Source: JAGOCV01 sp049445855
GTDB lineage: Bacteria; Pseudomonadota; Gammaproteobacteria; Burkholderiales; Burkholderiaceae_C
Assembly (NCBI RefSeq): GCF_049445855.1
Contig: NZ_JBMSDV010000003.1
Location: 1-64,000, forward strand
DNA length: 64,000 nt
Direction of reading: 5' to 3'
Shown: one piece after another, positions 32,371 to 40,146 of the stretch
Numbering within the stretch: the first letter of the stretch is position 1
How the letters are laid out: each line of letters begins with the position of its first letter
The notes under the pieces: model-generated
Databases searched by the model: none
What the model was told of the DNA's origin: nothing
What the model saw: only the letters and a program-made list of their open reading frames with translations
Position numbers and translations under genes: made by a program

Positions 32371-32772
32371 TCAGCGCGATCCCTGGAAAGGGGTGCCGGG
32401 GTTCTGCGCCAGCCACGCCTGCGCTTGCGTGAGCAGCTTGTCCATGCACAGCGCGAGCGCGCCCAGCGACGGGGCCAGTTCTTCCAGCGTCTGTTTGCCG
32501 GCGCGCAATTGCTCGTGGGCCTTGCGTGCGTCGTTGGCCAGGCCTTCGCTCGCGATGATGGCCAGCGTGGGTGCGGCGCGGTGCAGGTACTTCTGCACGG
32601 CTGTTTCATCGCGCGATTGCAAAGCCTCCTGGAAGTTGCGCAGTTCGCCCGGCGCGTCCACCATGAAGGTGGCCAACAGCTCGGACAACAGCGCTGCGTC
32701 GCCGTCTAGGAATTCGAGCGCGCGGGGGACGTCCAGGCCGTCCAGGCGTTCCAGGTGCGGCGGATTGTTCAT
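32371..32772 (-). CDS. Stand-alone Hpt phosphotransfer protein
   Basis: 133 residues. An all-helical four-helix-bundle pattern with the phospho-acceptor candidate His64 in YLHRAAPTLAIIASEGL, matching the Hpt core (xHxLK/AP-x). The start ATG 32772 overlaps the preceding phosphatase stop (ATGA). It ends 4 bases from the convergent receiver-deacetylase gene. It is the likely phosphate shuttle between the hybrid kinase and the receiver-deacetylase. Confidence 0.78.
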   Translation of the reverse strand: MNNPPHLERLDGLDVPRALEFLDGDAALLSELLATFMVDAPGELRNFQEALQSRDETAVQKYLHRAAPTLAIIASEGLANDARKAHEQLRAGKQTLEELAPSLGALALCMDKLLTQAQAWLAQNPGTPFQGSR

Positions 32773-33377
32773 GTCGTCGGTCGCCATTCGATGATTTCGC
32801 CATTGGCCATGGGACGCGCGGTTTCGGCACTGCGGTACTCCACCATGCGCGCGGGGCTGGACTCGAAGTCGTGCGGTGCGCCCCACAGCAGCGCGCGGAA
32901 AAACTGGCCGTGGCCCACAACCACCACCAGCTCTTCCTTGGGATCTTCGCTGCGCTCGACCAGCCGCGTGCGGAATTCGCGCAGCCGCTGCATGAACTGC
33001 GCGAACGACTCGGCCCCGGGACCGTCCACATGCGCCGGGTCTGCACGCTGCCAGTATTCGGCGACCCAGGGCTTGCGCATCTCCACCGTGGTGTTGCGGC
33101 AGCGTTGCGGGCTGAGATAGGTGAATTCCTCGATGGGCCAGGTCTCCACCGGCACGGCCGGCCAGCGGCGGCGGATGGTTTCAGCGGTGTCGCGCGCCCG
33201 AAGGAAGGGTGAGACGATCAGCAGGCCCGGCGGCTCCTGCATACGCTGTGCGACCGCTTCGGCCTGCTCGCGCCCGCGCGGCGTGAGCTGCACGTCGGCG
33301 TGGTTCGTGGAGGGCAGGCCGGCATTGGCCGTGCTCTCGCCATGGCGTACCAGCCAGACCTTCATGTCCGGTTTCAT
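32769..33377 (-). CDS. Histidine phosphatase family protein
   Basis: 202 residues. It has the phosphoglycerate-mutase-like signature LVRHGES (catalytic His at about 11) near the N-terminus and the second His in VVVVGHGQF at about 155. The family includes SixA, which removes phosphate from an Hpt domain, as well as sugar-phosphate phosphatases. The gene is coupled by ATGA overlaps on both sides, to the ATP-grasp gene (33374-33377) and to the Hpt gene (32769-32772). That makes an Hpt phosphatase role attractive but unproven. Confidence 0.85.
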   Translation of the reverse strand: MKPDMKVWLVRHGESTANAGLPSTNHADVQLTPRGREQAEAVAQRMQEPPGLLIVSPFLRARDTAETIRRRWPAVPVETWPIEEFTYLSPQRCRNTTVEMRKPWVAEYWQRADPAHVDGPGAESFAQFMQRLREFRTRLVERSEDPKEELVVVVGHGQFFRALLWGAPHDFESSPARMVEYRSAETARPMANGEIIEWRPTT

Positions 33378-34339
33378 GCCGCCAGGTCCCGCCATTCCTG
33401 CGGGTCCACGAATTTTTCGGTCAGGTAGCGCACGGACATCAGCTCACTGAACGGCATCATCGTGTCCGGCAACGGCTTGCCCTCGATCTCGTCCACCAGC
33501 AACTTCGGGATGTCGACGCCCGCCGCTGCGGTGAGCGGCAGCGTGCCGGGAAAGCGCGGGTTGATTTCAAGCAGCTTGAACACGCCGTCGGCGGCGCGGC
33601 GGAACTGCACGTTCGCCACACCGCGGATGCCCGCGCCCTGCGCCGCGCGCACCGCGACGTCGATCACGTCCGCCGCGTGCACCGTGCGCGCGGTGATGGC
33701 GATGCCCGAGTCCGTCTTCATGCGTTCGCGCGGCACGGCGGCGATGCAGCGGCCGTCGGCGCGCACGAACACGTCGACCGAATATTCCTCGCCCGGCATG
33801 TATTCCTGGATCAGCATCGAACCGTCGCGCGGGACGGCGTTCAACGCGTCGGCGTTTTCGATGAGCGTCAAGTCACGCGAGCCCGAACCGCCGCGCGGCT
33901 TGGCGAACCAGGGGAATGGTGCGGGCAGGGCAGGTGTCGCTTCGGTCAGCACCGCATACGCGGGCACCGGCACGACGGACTTCAGGTGTTCGAGGAGTGC
34001 AAGCTTGTCACGGCACAGGCGCAGCGTTTCCAGCGAAGCCTGCGGCAGGCGGATGCCGGCATCCTCGAATTCCGTGCGCGCCAGCGCCAGCGGCACCAGC
34101 TCTGCATCGACGGTGGAGATGAGTGCCTCGATGCCGCGTTCCCGGCACGCTTTCAACACGGCAGACGGGAACGATGCGTCGTCGCCGCGCGGCACTACCA
34201 GGCGCCGGTCGGCAGGAACGAGGTACAGGCCGGGTGCCCTGGCGTCCATGTCGGCCATATACAGCGTGTGGGCAGCGTCCAGGCTTTTCCAGACACTGAT
34301 GGCGGCGGGGCCTCCCGCGCCGGTGAGCATGATTTTCAT
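33374..34339 (-). CDS. ATP-grasp domain protein (CarB/PylC-like)
   Basis: 321 residues. An N-terminal Rossmann-like domain (MLTGAGGPAAISVWKSL) is followed by an ATP-grasp fold (about 105-290) with PWFAKPRGGSGSRD, IQEYMPGEEYSVDVFV and the metal-binding LEINPRFPGTLPLT. The family ligates carboxylates to amines using ATP; the substrate is unknown. It is first in a three-gene minus operon with the phosphatase and Hpt, divergent from the glycosyltransferase. It could modify a sugar or the polysaccharide, but this is inference. Confidence 0.82.
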   Translation of the reverse strand: MKIMLTGAGGPAAISVWKSLDAAHTLYMADMDARAPGLYLVPADRRLVVPRGDDASFPSAVLKACRERGIEALISTVDAELVPLALARTEFEDAGIRLPQASLETLRLCRDKLALLEHLKSVVPVPAYAVLTEATPALPAPFPWFAKPRGGSGSRDLTLIENADALNAVPRDGSMLIQEYMPGEEYSVDVFVRADGRCIAAVPRERMKTDSGIAITARTVHAADVIDVAVRAAQGAGIRGVANVQFRRAADGVFKLLEINPRFPGTLPLTAAAGVDIPKLLVDEIEGKPLPDTMMPFSELMSVRYLTEKFVDPQEWRDLAA

Positions 34340-34430
34340 TTGTCGTTGATGGGCTCCGGGGCTTCTTCCAAGGCTTCTTCCGAAACTCTCGGCAGCATTG
34401 TGCTCGGCTCGCCTGTCGTTCGTGTAACGA

Positions 34431-36005
34431 ATGCGTAAAGCCTGGATGAAGCAGAGCCGTTCCGGGTTCATGTGGTATATCCGAAGCCTCGCCCGAAGCC
34501 TCGCTTCCCACGCAGTCATGAGCCTGTCCGCCGAAATACTGGGAACTTTTTTCGTCACCCTCGTCATCACAGGCGCCATGCCCGTGGTGGGCTCGCTCAT
34601 CCAGTTCCTGATGGTGGGCTGGCACAGCCGCAACGACCACTACGCCCGCTGCGCCAACTACATGCCCCGCGTGGCCATCGTCGTTCCGGCGTGGAACGAG
34701 GGCAACGTCATCGAGGCCAGCATCGACATGCTGATGCGCATGGACTATCCGCGCGAGTCGCTGCGCATCGTGGTGGTGGACGATGCCAGCACCGACAACA
34801 CGCCCGATGTGGTGCAGGCCAAGGAGCGGCAGTTTCCCGGCAACGTGTTCCACCTGCGCCGCGAGCGCGGCGGCGAGGGCAAGGCCCACACCCTCAACCA
34901 CGGCCTGCGCGCCGTGCTGGCAGACGACTGGGCGCAGGCCGTGATGATCATGGACGCCGACGTGCTGTTCGAGCGCCCGACGCTGCGCCGCATGGCGCGC
35001 CACCTCGCCGACCCCGAGGTCGGTGCGGTCACCGCGTACATCAAGGAGGGCAGCCATCCGGGCAACCTGGTGTCGCGGTTCATCGCGTTCGAATACATCA
35101 CCGCGCAGGCCGCGTCGCGGCGCGCGCAGAACGTGCTGGGCGCGATGGCCTGCCTGGCGGGCGGCGCGCAACTGCACAGCCGCGCCAACCTCGAATCCAT
35201 CGGCGGCGAGATCGACACCACCACGCTGGCCGAAGACACGTTGACCACCTTCCGCACGCAACTCGCGGGCAACCGTGTGGTGTTCGACGGCAACGCGGTG
35301 GTGTGGGCCGAGGAGCCGGCCAGCCTGGACGCCCTGTGGCGGCAGCGCCTGCGCTGGGCGCGCGGCAACCTGCAGCTCACGCGGATCTTCCGGCAACTGT
35401 GGTTCCGGCGGAAGCTGGGCACCGGGCTCGCGTCGCCGCTGTTCGGGCTCATCTGGTTCAGCATCATGCTGATGCCGGTGTACATGATCCTCGCCACGGT
35501 CGGGCTGATCGGCCTGTACCTGCTCAACCCCGCGTGGGCATGGACGGCGTTGTCCACCTTCTGGGGCATCAACGTGGCAACGCACTTCTTCGTGGCGTTC
35601 TTCTCGTTCGCCATCGACCCCGGTACTGCGCGCCGTGCGTGGTTCGAGGGGCTCACCTTCCCCGGGCTCGTCGCACTGGTGATCATGGCGCTCTCGTTCG
35701 TCCCCGAGACGAGGCTGCCGCCGGAGATGCTGAGCAGCGGCCCGCGCACCGAACTCGGCCGCACCGATTTCGTGATGCTCTTCGTCTATTCGTGGACCAG
35801 CCTCAGCATGTTCGCCGCATGGCTGCTGTACCGGCTGGACAAGGCCGGCATTCCCGGCTGGCTACGTGACGCATTGCTGCTGATCATCGGCTACGGCCCC
35901 GTGCTGTGCGCCATCACCCTCGCTTCTTATGTCGCGGAATTCCGCAAGACAGGACTGCAATGGCAGAAGACAGAAAAATCCGGAAAGGCCCGCATACTCA
36001 ATTAA
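34431..36005 (+). CDS. Processive GT2 glycosyltransferase (PgaC/BcsA-like)
   Basis: About 524 residues. An N-terminal membrane helix (about 35-63) precedes a GT2 catalytic domain with the D,D,D,QxxRW signature: VVVDDAST (117-118), MDADV (175-177), TLAEDT (268-269) and QRLRW (305-309). At least four membrane helices follow (about 325-500). This is the pattern of inner-membrane polysaccharide synthases such as PgaC, NodC or BcsA. Starts at 34431, 34470 or 34518 cannot be separated; none has a strong Shine-Dalgarno. It overlaps the next gene by 46 bases. Confidence 0.87.
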   Translation: MRKAWMKQSRSGFMWYIRSLARSLASHAVMSLSAEILGTFFVTLVITGAMPVVGSLIQFLMVGWHSRNDHYARCANYMPRVAIVVPAWNEGNVIEASIDMLMRMDYPRESLRIVVVDDASTDNTPDVVQAKERQFPGNVFHLRRERGGEGKAHTLNHGLRAVLADDWAQAVMIMDADVLFERPTLRRMARHLADPEVGAVTAYIKEGSHPGNLVSRFIAFEYITAQAASRRAQNVLGAMACLAGGAQLHSRANLESIGGEIDTTTLAEDTLTTFRTQLAGNRVVFDGNAVVWAEEPASLDALWRQRLRWARGNLQLTRIFRQLWFRRKLGTGLASPLFGLIWFSIMLMPVYMILATVGLIGLYLLNPAWAWTALSTFWGINVATHFFVAFFSFAIDPGTARRAWFEGLTFPGLVALVIMALSFVPETRLPPEMLSSGPRTELGRTDFVMLFVYSWTSLSMFAAWLLYRLDKAGIPGWLRDALLLIIGYGPVLCAITLASYVAEFRKTGLQWQKTEKSGKARILN

Positions 36006-36148
36006 AGGAAATCCAGCAGGTCGAGTTCGAGATGATGCTGTCGCAGGACCGCAAAGCCGAGAAACGACTCGCCCGGATGGAGGTGCTCACGCTGGTCGCG
36101 GCGGTGGGCATCGTGGTGGTGTGCCATTTGATTGCGATGTACCTATGA
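35960..36148 (+). CDS. Small single-helix membrane protein (62 residues)
   Basis: A charged, helical cytoplasmic part (about 1-40) is followed by one membrane helix (LTLVAAVGIVVVCHLIAMYL) at the C-terminus. The ATG at 35960 has AGGA just upstream and lies inside the glycosyltransferase gene. The stop overlaps the next ATG (ATGA). Size and place recall PgaD, the small partner of the synthase PgaC, although PgaD has two helices and no sequence similarity is claimed. Confidence 0.78.
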   Translation: MAEDRKIRKGPHTQLKEIQQVEFEMMLSQDRKAEKRLARMEVLTLVAAVGIVVVCHLIAMYL

Positions 36149-37458
36149 AGAAAAGGAAGTCCACCCTCCTCGTTTCCGCCTTGCTGCTGGCGGCCGTCGC
36201 AGCGAATGCGCAACCGGCGCCGGAATGCCGGATCGGCGAAGCGCAACAGCTCATGGGTCAGCCGTCGCCGCCGCACGCGCGCATCACCGCCCTGCTGGCC
36301 GACTGCGCCCGCGCCACGCCGGACGACTGGCGCGTGTACTGGCTGCAAGGTGTGCACGCGCGTGACCGCCAGCAACTGGACGCAGCGCGCACCGCATTGC
36401 AGCGCGCGCGTGCACTCGCACCGGACGAAGCCTCGCCCGCGCTCGACCTGGCGGTCGTGCATGAGTGGGACGGCGAACCTGCCCGCGCGCGCGCGCTGTA
36501 CGCACAGGTGCTGCGCGCTGATCCCGCTTCGCGCCCCGCGTTGCTCGGCAGCGCCCGCGTGGCCCGCGCCGAAGGCCGGCGGCAGGATGCGCGCGCCATC
36601 TACGAAGGCATGCTCGCGCGGGATGCGCGCGACGTCGATGCGATCAACGGCCTGGCCTGGGTGAACCTGGCCGGCCTGCGGCTGGACGACGCGCAACGCG
36701 GCTTCGACGCGGCGCTGGCCGCGCAACCCGGCAATGCCGAAGCGCAGCAGGGCCTGCTGCAACTGCAGCAGAGCTGGCGCTACCAGCTCGACCTGGGCGT
36801 GGGCACCTACAACCTGTCGGCGGGCAACGCCACGTCGGCCAACGCCGGCCTGCGCGTGAACCTGAGCGATACCGACCAGCTCGAGTTCGGCCTCGCGCGC
36901 AACAGTCGCGAGTTGCCATCGGTGCAACTGATCGACCCGACGCCGCTGCCTTCGTGGATGGCGCGCGTGGGTTACAAGTCGCAGCCCACCTACGGGCTGA
37001 CCTGGTCGGTGGCCTATGAATACCGCGAACGCCGGTTCAATCCCGAAGAACATCGCGTCGAGCTGGCGCTCGGTTCACCCATCGCCAACGGCGTGCGCTG
37101 GTACGGCGGCGTGCGCCAGGGCTTCGGTGCCGACGCGTGGCACAACCGGCTCACCCATCTGGGCCTGGGGGTGGACATCGCCCGCTACTGGAGCGTGACC
37201 GGCACCCTGTATTCGGGTGATTCGCGACTGGGCGGCACGAGCAAGGCCTTGTCGCTGGATTTGTATCGCGACACCGGTGCACTGGGCATGCTGTTCAACG
37301 TCGGCGTGGGTTACAGCCCCGACCCGGACAACACCAGCATCCACGCGCGGCTGGTCTACCCCATCGCCACGCGCCAGGCCATCGTGTTCGCGGTGGAGCA
37401 CAGGTCGCTGGGCAGCGAGACGGAAGCCTCGGTCGGCTGGCGCTATTTCTGGCGCTGA
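36145..37458 (+). CDS. TPR-containing outer-membrane beta-barrel protein (YaiO/PgaA-like)
   Basis: 437 residues. A signal peptide (MKKRKSTLLVSALLLAAVAA, cut near NAQ) is followed by TPR-like helical repeats (about 40-215; rich in DAAR, ARALY, AIYEGML). A beta-barrel of about 220 residues ends in an aromatic C-terminus (GWRYFWR). PgaA combines TPRs and a barrel to export poly-GlcNAc, and YaiO-type proteins have a similar barrel. It is coupled to the 62-residue gene by ATGA, so all three genes appear to form one export-synthesis unit. Confidence 0.85.
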   Translation: MKKRKSTLLVSALLLAAVAANAQPAPECRIGEAQQLMGQPSPPHARITALLADCARATPDDWRVYWLQGVHARDRQQLDAARTALQRARALAPDEASPALDLAVVHEWDGEPARARALYAQVLRADPASRPALLGSARVARAEGRRQDARAIYEGMLARDARDVDAINGLAWVNLAGLRLDDAQRGFDAALAAQPGNAEAQQGLLQLQQSWRYQLDLGVGTYNLSAGNATSANAGLRVNLSDTDQLEFGLARNSRELPSVQLIDPTPLPSWMARVGYKSQPTYGLTWSVAYEYRERRFNPEEHRVELALGSPIANGVRWYGGVRQGFGADAWHNRLTHLGLGVDIARYWSVTGTLYSGDSRLGGTSKALSLDLYRDTGALGMLFNVGVGYSPDPDNTSIHARLVYPIATRQAIVFAVEHRSLGSETEASVGWRYFWR

Positions 37459-37585
37459 TTCCCTGGTGAATGCGCCCGGCGCTCGATTAGCAATTGTCCG
37501 GCGTCAGTAGAGTGCTGTATCTTCCGTCGCATGCGCATGCTTTTTGCAACAGGCATGCCACGCGATCAAGAAAGGACGCTTCTCC

Positions 37586-38584
37586 ATGAACTCTGTCAGA
37601 TTCCTTGCTTCCCCGCTGCGCCGTGCGCTGGCGGTTTCCGTGCTGGCTGTCGGCGCACTGGGCACTGCCCCTGCTTTCGCCCAGGACACCACGCCCATCA
37701 AGATGCTGGTCGGCTTCCCCGCCGGTGGCAGCACCGACGCCATCGCCCGCAGCCTCGCGCTGGGCATGGAAAAGTCGCTAGGCCGTCCGGTGGTGGTGGA
37801 GAACCGGGCCGGTGCAGGTGGCCAGATCGCCGCACAGGTGCTCAAGGGCTCCAAGCCCGACGGCCTGACCATCTTCCTGACCAACAGCCACGCGATCACC
37901 ATGATCCCGCACACGCTGAAGGCGCCCGGCTACGACGTGGCCAAGGACTTCGCCCCCGTGAGCCTGGTGGCGTTCAACCCCGACGTGTTCGCCGTGAGCA
38001 CCACGGTTGCCGGCAACCCGGCCGACCTGAAGGAATTCGCGGCCTGGGCCCAGAAGAACGCGGGCAAGGGCAACGTCGGCGTGCCGGCACCTGCCAGCGC
38101 ACCGGACTTCGTGGTCTCGGGCATCGCCAAGGCACTCGCTGCCGACCTGAAATCCGCACCGTACCGAGGTGACGGCCCGGTCGCGCAGGACCTGGTTGCG
38201 GGCCAGATCGCCGGTGGCGTGGGCTCGGTCGGCGTGATGCTGCCGCAAGTGGCCACGGGCAAGGTCAAGATCCTGGCGGTGAACGGCACGCAGCGCGTGT
38301 CGAGCATTCCCAACGTGCCGACCTACGCCGAACTCGGCCTGAAGGGCCTGGACGACCAGATCTTCACCTCGGTCATCGTGCCGGCCGGCACGCCCGCCGA
38401 CATCATTGCGCGCTACAACGCGGCCATTGCGGCTGCCGTGGCAGCGCCCGAGATGAAGGAGCGCCTGAGCAGCCTGGGCATCACGCTCGTGAGCAGCACG
38501 CCCGAAGCGCTGGGCCAGCGCATCCAGGCCTCGTCGGCCGCTTCGCTGGCGATGATGAAGGCGGCGGGCTACACGCCGCAGTGA
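37586..38584 (+). CDS. Bug-family (TctC-like) periplasmic solute receptor
   Basis: 332 residues. Sec signal peptide (cut near AFAQD), then the Bug pattern: IKMLVGFPAGGSTDAIARSL at about 37 and VVVENRAGAGGQIAAQ at about 65. These receptors bind small carboxylates or amides for tripartite tricarboxylate transport, or act as sensors. No tctAB transporter genes lie nearby, so it is an orphan, as is usual in Burkholderiales. The AAAGGA Shine-Dalgarno supports the ATG at 37586. Confidence 0.93.
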   Translation: MNSVRFLASPLRRALAVSVLAVGALGTAPAFAQDTTPIKMLVGFPAGGSTDAIARSLALGMEKSLGRPVVVENRAGAGGQIAAQVLKGSKPDGLTIFLTNSHAITMIPHTLKAPGYDVAKDFAPVSLVAFNPDVFAVSTTVAGNPADLKEFAAWAQKNAGKGNVGVPAPASAPDFVVSGIAKALAADLKSAPYRGDGPVAQDLVAGQIAGGVGSVGVMLPQVATGKVKILAVNGTQRVSSIPNVPTYAELGLKGLDDQIFTSVIVPAGTPADIIARYNAAIAAAVAAPEMKERLSSLGITLVSSTPEALGQRIQASSAASLAMMKAAGYTPQ

Positions 38585-38602
38585 ACGGAGAGGCCTGCGC
38601 GA

Positions 38603-39772
38603 TCAGAAGTCCAGCAGGCTGAGCCCGACGCTCAGCACGTTGCGGCGGCGGTTGTAGTCCACCAGGCTGTCGCCGTAGCCGCTGAAGAACTGGGTATGGA
38701 AATGAAGGCCGCTCCTGCGGCCTTCCGTACTTCCGAGGGCGCGCAGCCACTCGAGGCGCACGGAGCCGTTGGAATCCTTGCCCAGCGAGGTGCGCAGCGT
38801 GGCCGACAGCGTGTTGTCCTTGTTGACGAACCAGTTGCCGTTGAGTTCGGCGCGGCCGATGTAGCTGCTGATGTCCGGGTTGTCGTCGTTGCCGCTGCTC
38901 TCGCTCATGCGGCGCCAGATGCGGGCGTTGACGTTCCACTTGTTGCCCGACTCGAGGCCCGCCATCAGGTACACGCGGTTCCAGCTGCGCGACAGCGGCA
39001 GCGTCTGCCCGTTGGACTGGTGCACGAGGCCGACGCCGCCGTAGCGCAAGCGCAGGCCGTTGCCGAACTGCAGGTCCAGCGGGTAGACGTAGACGATTTC
39101 CGGCTCGTGGTCGGTCGTGCGGAACGGGCGCGAGATCTCGCCGTTGAAGAACTGCCAGTACGACTGCTGCGTGTAGCCGAGCCACAGCGAGTCCTTGCGC
39201 GACGGGTCGCCGCCGGTCAGCAGGCCCTGGGCGATCTTGGTGCGCACGGAAAGCTGCAGGCGCAACTCGTTGGTTTGGTAGGGCGTGAAGGCGGCGGTGT
39301 GGCCGGGCGAGGGCGAGCTCGGCGCGGTGTTGACCGTGTCCGACGCGATCCACGACAGGCTGATGGGGCGGTAGCCGCGGAAGTTGAAGGTGCCGCAATC
39401 GCTGCCTTCCTCCAGTTCCCAGAAGCGCGAGAGCGCGGAGTACTGCGTGTCCTTGCAGCCTTCGGTGCTGGCGACTTCGATCACTCGCGTGGCAGGCAAT
39501 TGCGCGTTGACCGGTTCGGCGGGCTGGGCGGGTGCGGCGGGCGTCGTCAATGCGGACGCGGCCGGAACGCCGGAAGCCTGCGTGCGCGCCCAGTTGTCGA
39601 AGCACGCCAGCCGCGCCGAGCCTTCGGGCACGGCGGCGCATTGCTGCCACGTTGCCGGTTGCGGCGTGGCGGACGTCTGCGCGAGCGCCGGAAAGCTGAA
39701 CGCGAGCAGTGTCAGCCCGGCAGCTTGCGCAGCACGAACGGGTATTTGCGATCGGTGATTTCGTTGGTCCAT
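38603..39772 (-). CDS. pldA: Outer-membrane phospholipase A
   Basis: 389 residues. Signal peptide (about 1-32), then a variable N-terminal region and a beta-barrel. The catalytic motif GLVHQSNGQ (His and Ser) followed by SRSWNR (Asn) is intact and typical of OMPLA, which hydrolyses phospholipids in the outer leaflet when membrane asymmetry is lost. The C-terminus (SVGLSLLDF) ends with Phe, as in barrel proteins. The ATG at 39772 overlaps the preceding small gene by 61 bases. Confidence 0.88.
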   Translation of the reverse strand: MDQRNHRSQIPVRAAQAAGLTLLAFSFPALAQTSATPQPATWQQCAAVPEGSARLACFDNWARTQASGVPAASALTTPAAPAQPAEPVNAQLPATRVIEVASTEGCKDTQYSALSRFWELEEGSDCGTFNFRGYRPISLSWIASDTVNTAPSSPSPGHTAAFTPYQTNELRLQLSVRTKIAQGLLTGGDPSRKDSLWLGYTQQSYWQFFNGEISRPFRTTDHEPEIVYVYPLDLQFGNGLRLRYGGVGLVHQSNGQTLPLSRSWNRVYLMAGLESGNKWNVNARIWRRMSESSGNDDNPDISSYIGRAELNGNWFVNKDNTLSATLRTSLGKDSNGSVRLEWLRALGSTEGRRSGLHFHTQFFSGYGDSLVDYNRRRNVLSVGLSLLDF

Positions 39773-40146
39773 GTTCCGCGTATTTCCTTGCCGCACGACT
39801 GCTCCACGAGTTCGCCCTGCCAACTGGCGCTGATGCGCGTCCCGTCGTCGGACTCTTCCAGCCCCACGACGCCCTGATCCAGGTCACCGGCGAGCAGCGA
39901 CTTCACACCGCTGCGCGACACGCCACCGGTGAAGCCCGGATATTCCGGATGCGCCTCCAGCAGCACCAGCGCTCCCTGGTCCAGCCCCTCGAACTGCGCG
40001 CGCCACAGGCCGTACAGCTGCGGCAGCGCGATGGGCATTGTCGCCGTGCATGCAGGATGTGCGCCAGCCACCGGCGCGGCTTTTTCAATTGCTTGCGAAC
40101 TTTGCACCAGCATCAGGGCCAGCGCGCAGAACAGGCGCAGCTTCAT
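39712..40146 (-). CDS. Secreted hypothetical protein (144 residues)
   Basis: Signal peptide MKLRLFCALALMLVQSSQA, then a small soluble domain with QLYGLWRAQFEGLDQGALVL and SWQGELVEQSCGKEIRGTWT, suggesting a beta-rich lipocalin-like or META-like fold. No family is named with confidence. It has two Cys after the signal (about 33 and 117) that could form a disulfide. Coupled to rep (ATGA) and overlapping pldA, it is the middle gene of a three-gene operon. Confidence 0.75.
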   Translation of the reverse strand: MKLRLFCALALMLVQSSQAIEKAAPVAGAHPACTATMPIALPQLYGLWRAQFEGLDQGALVLLEAHPEYPGFTGGVSRSGVKSLLAGDLDQGVVGLEESDDGTRISASWQGELVEQSCGKEIRGTWTNEITDRKYPFVLRKLPG

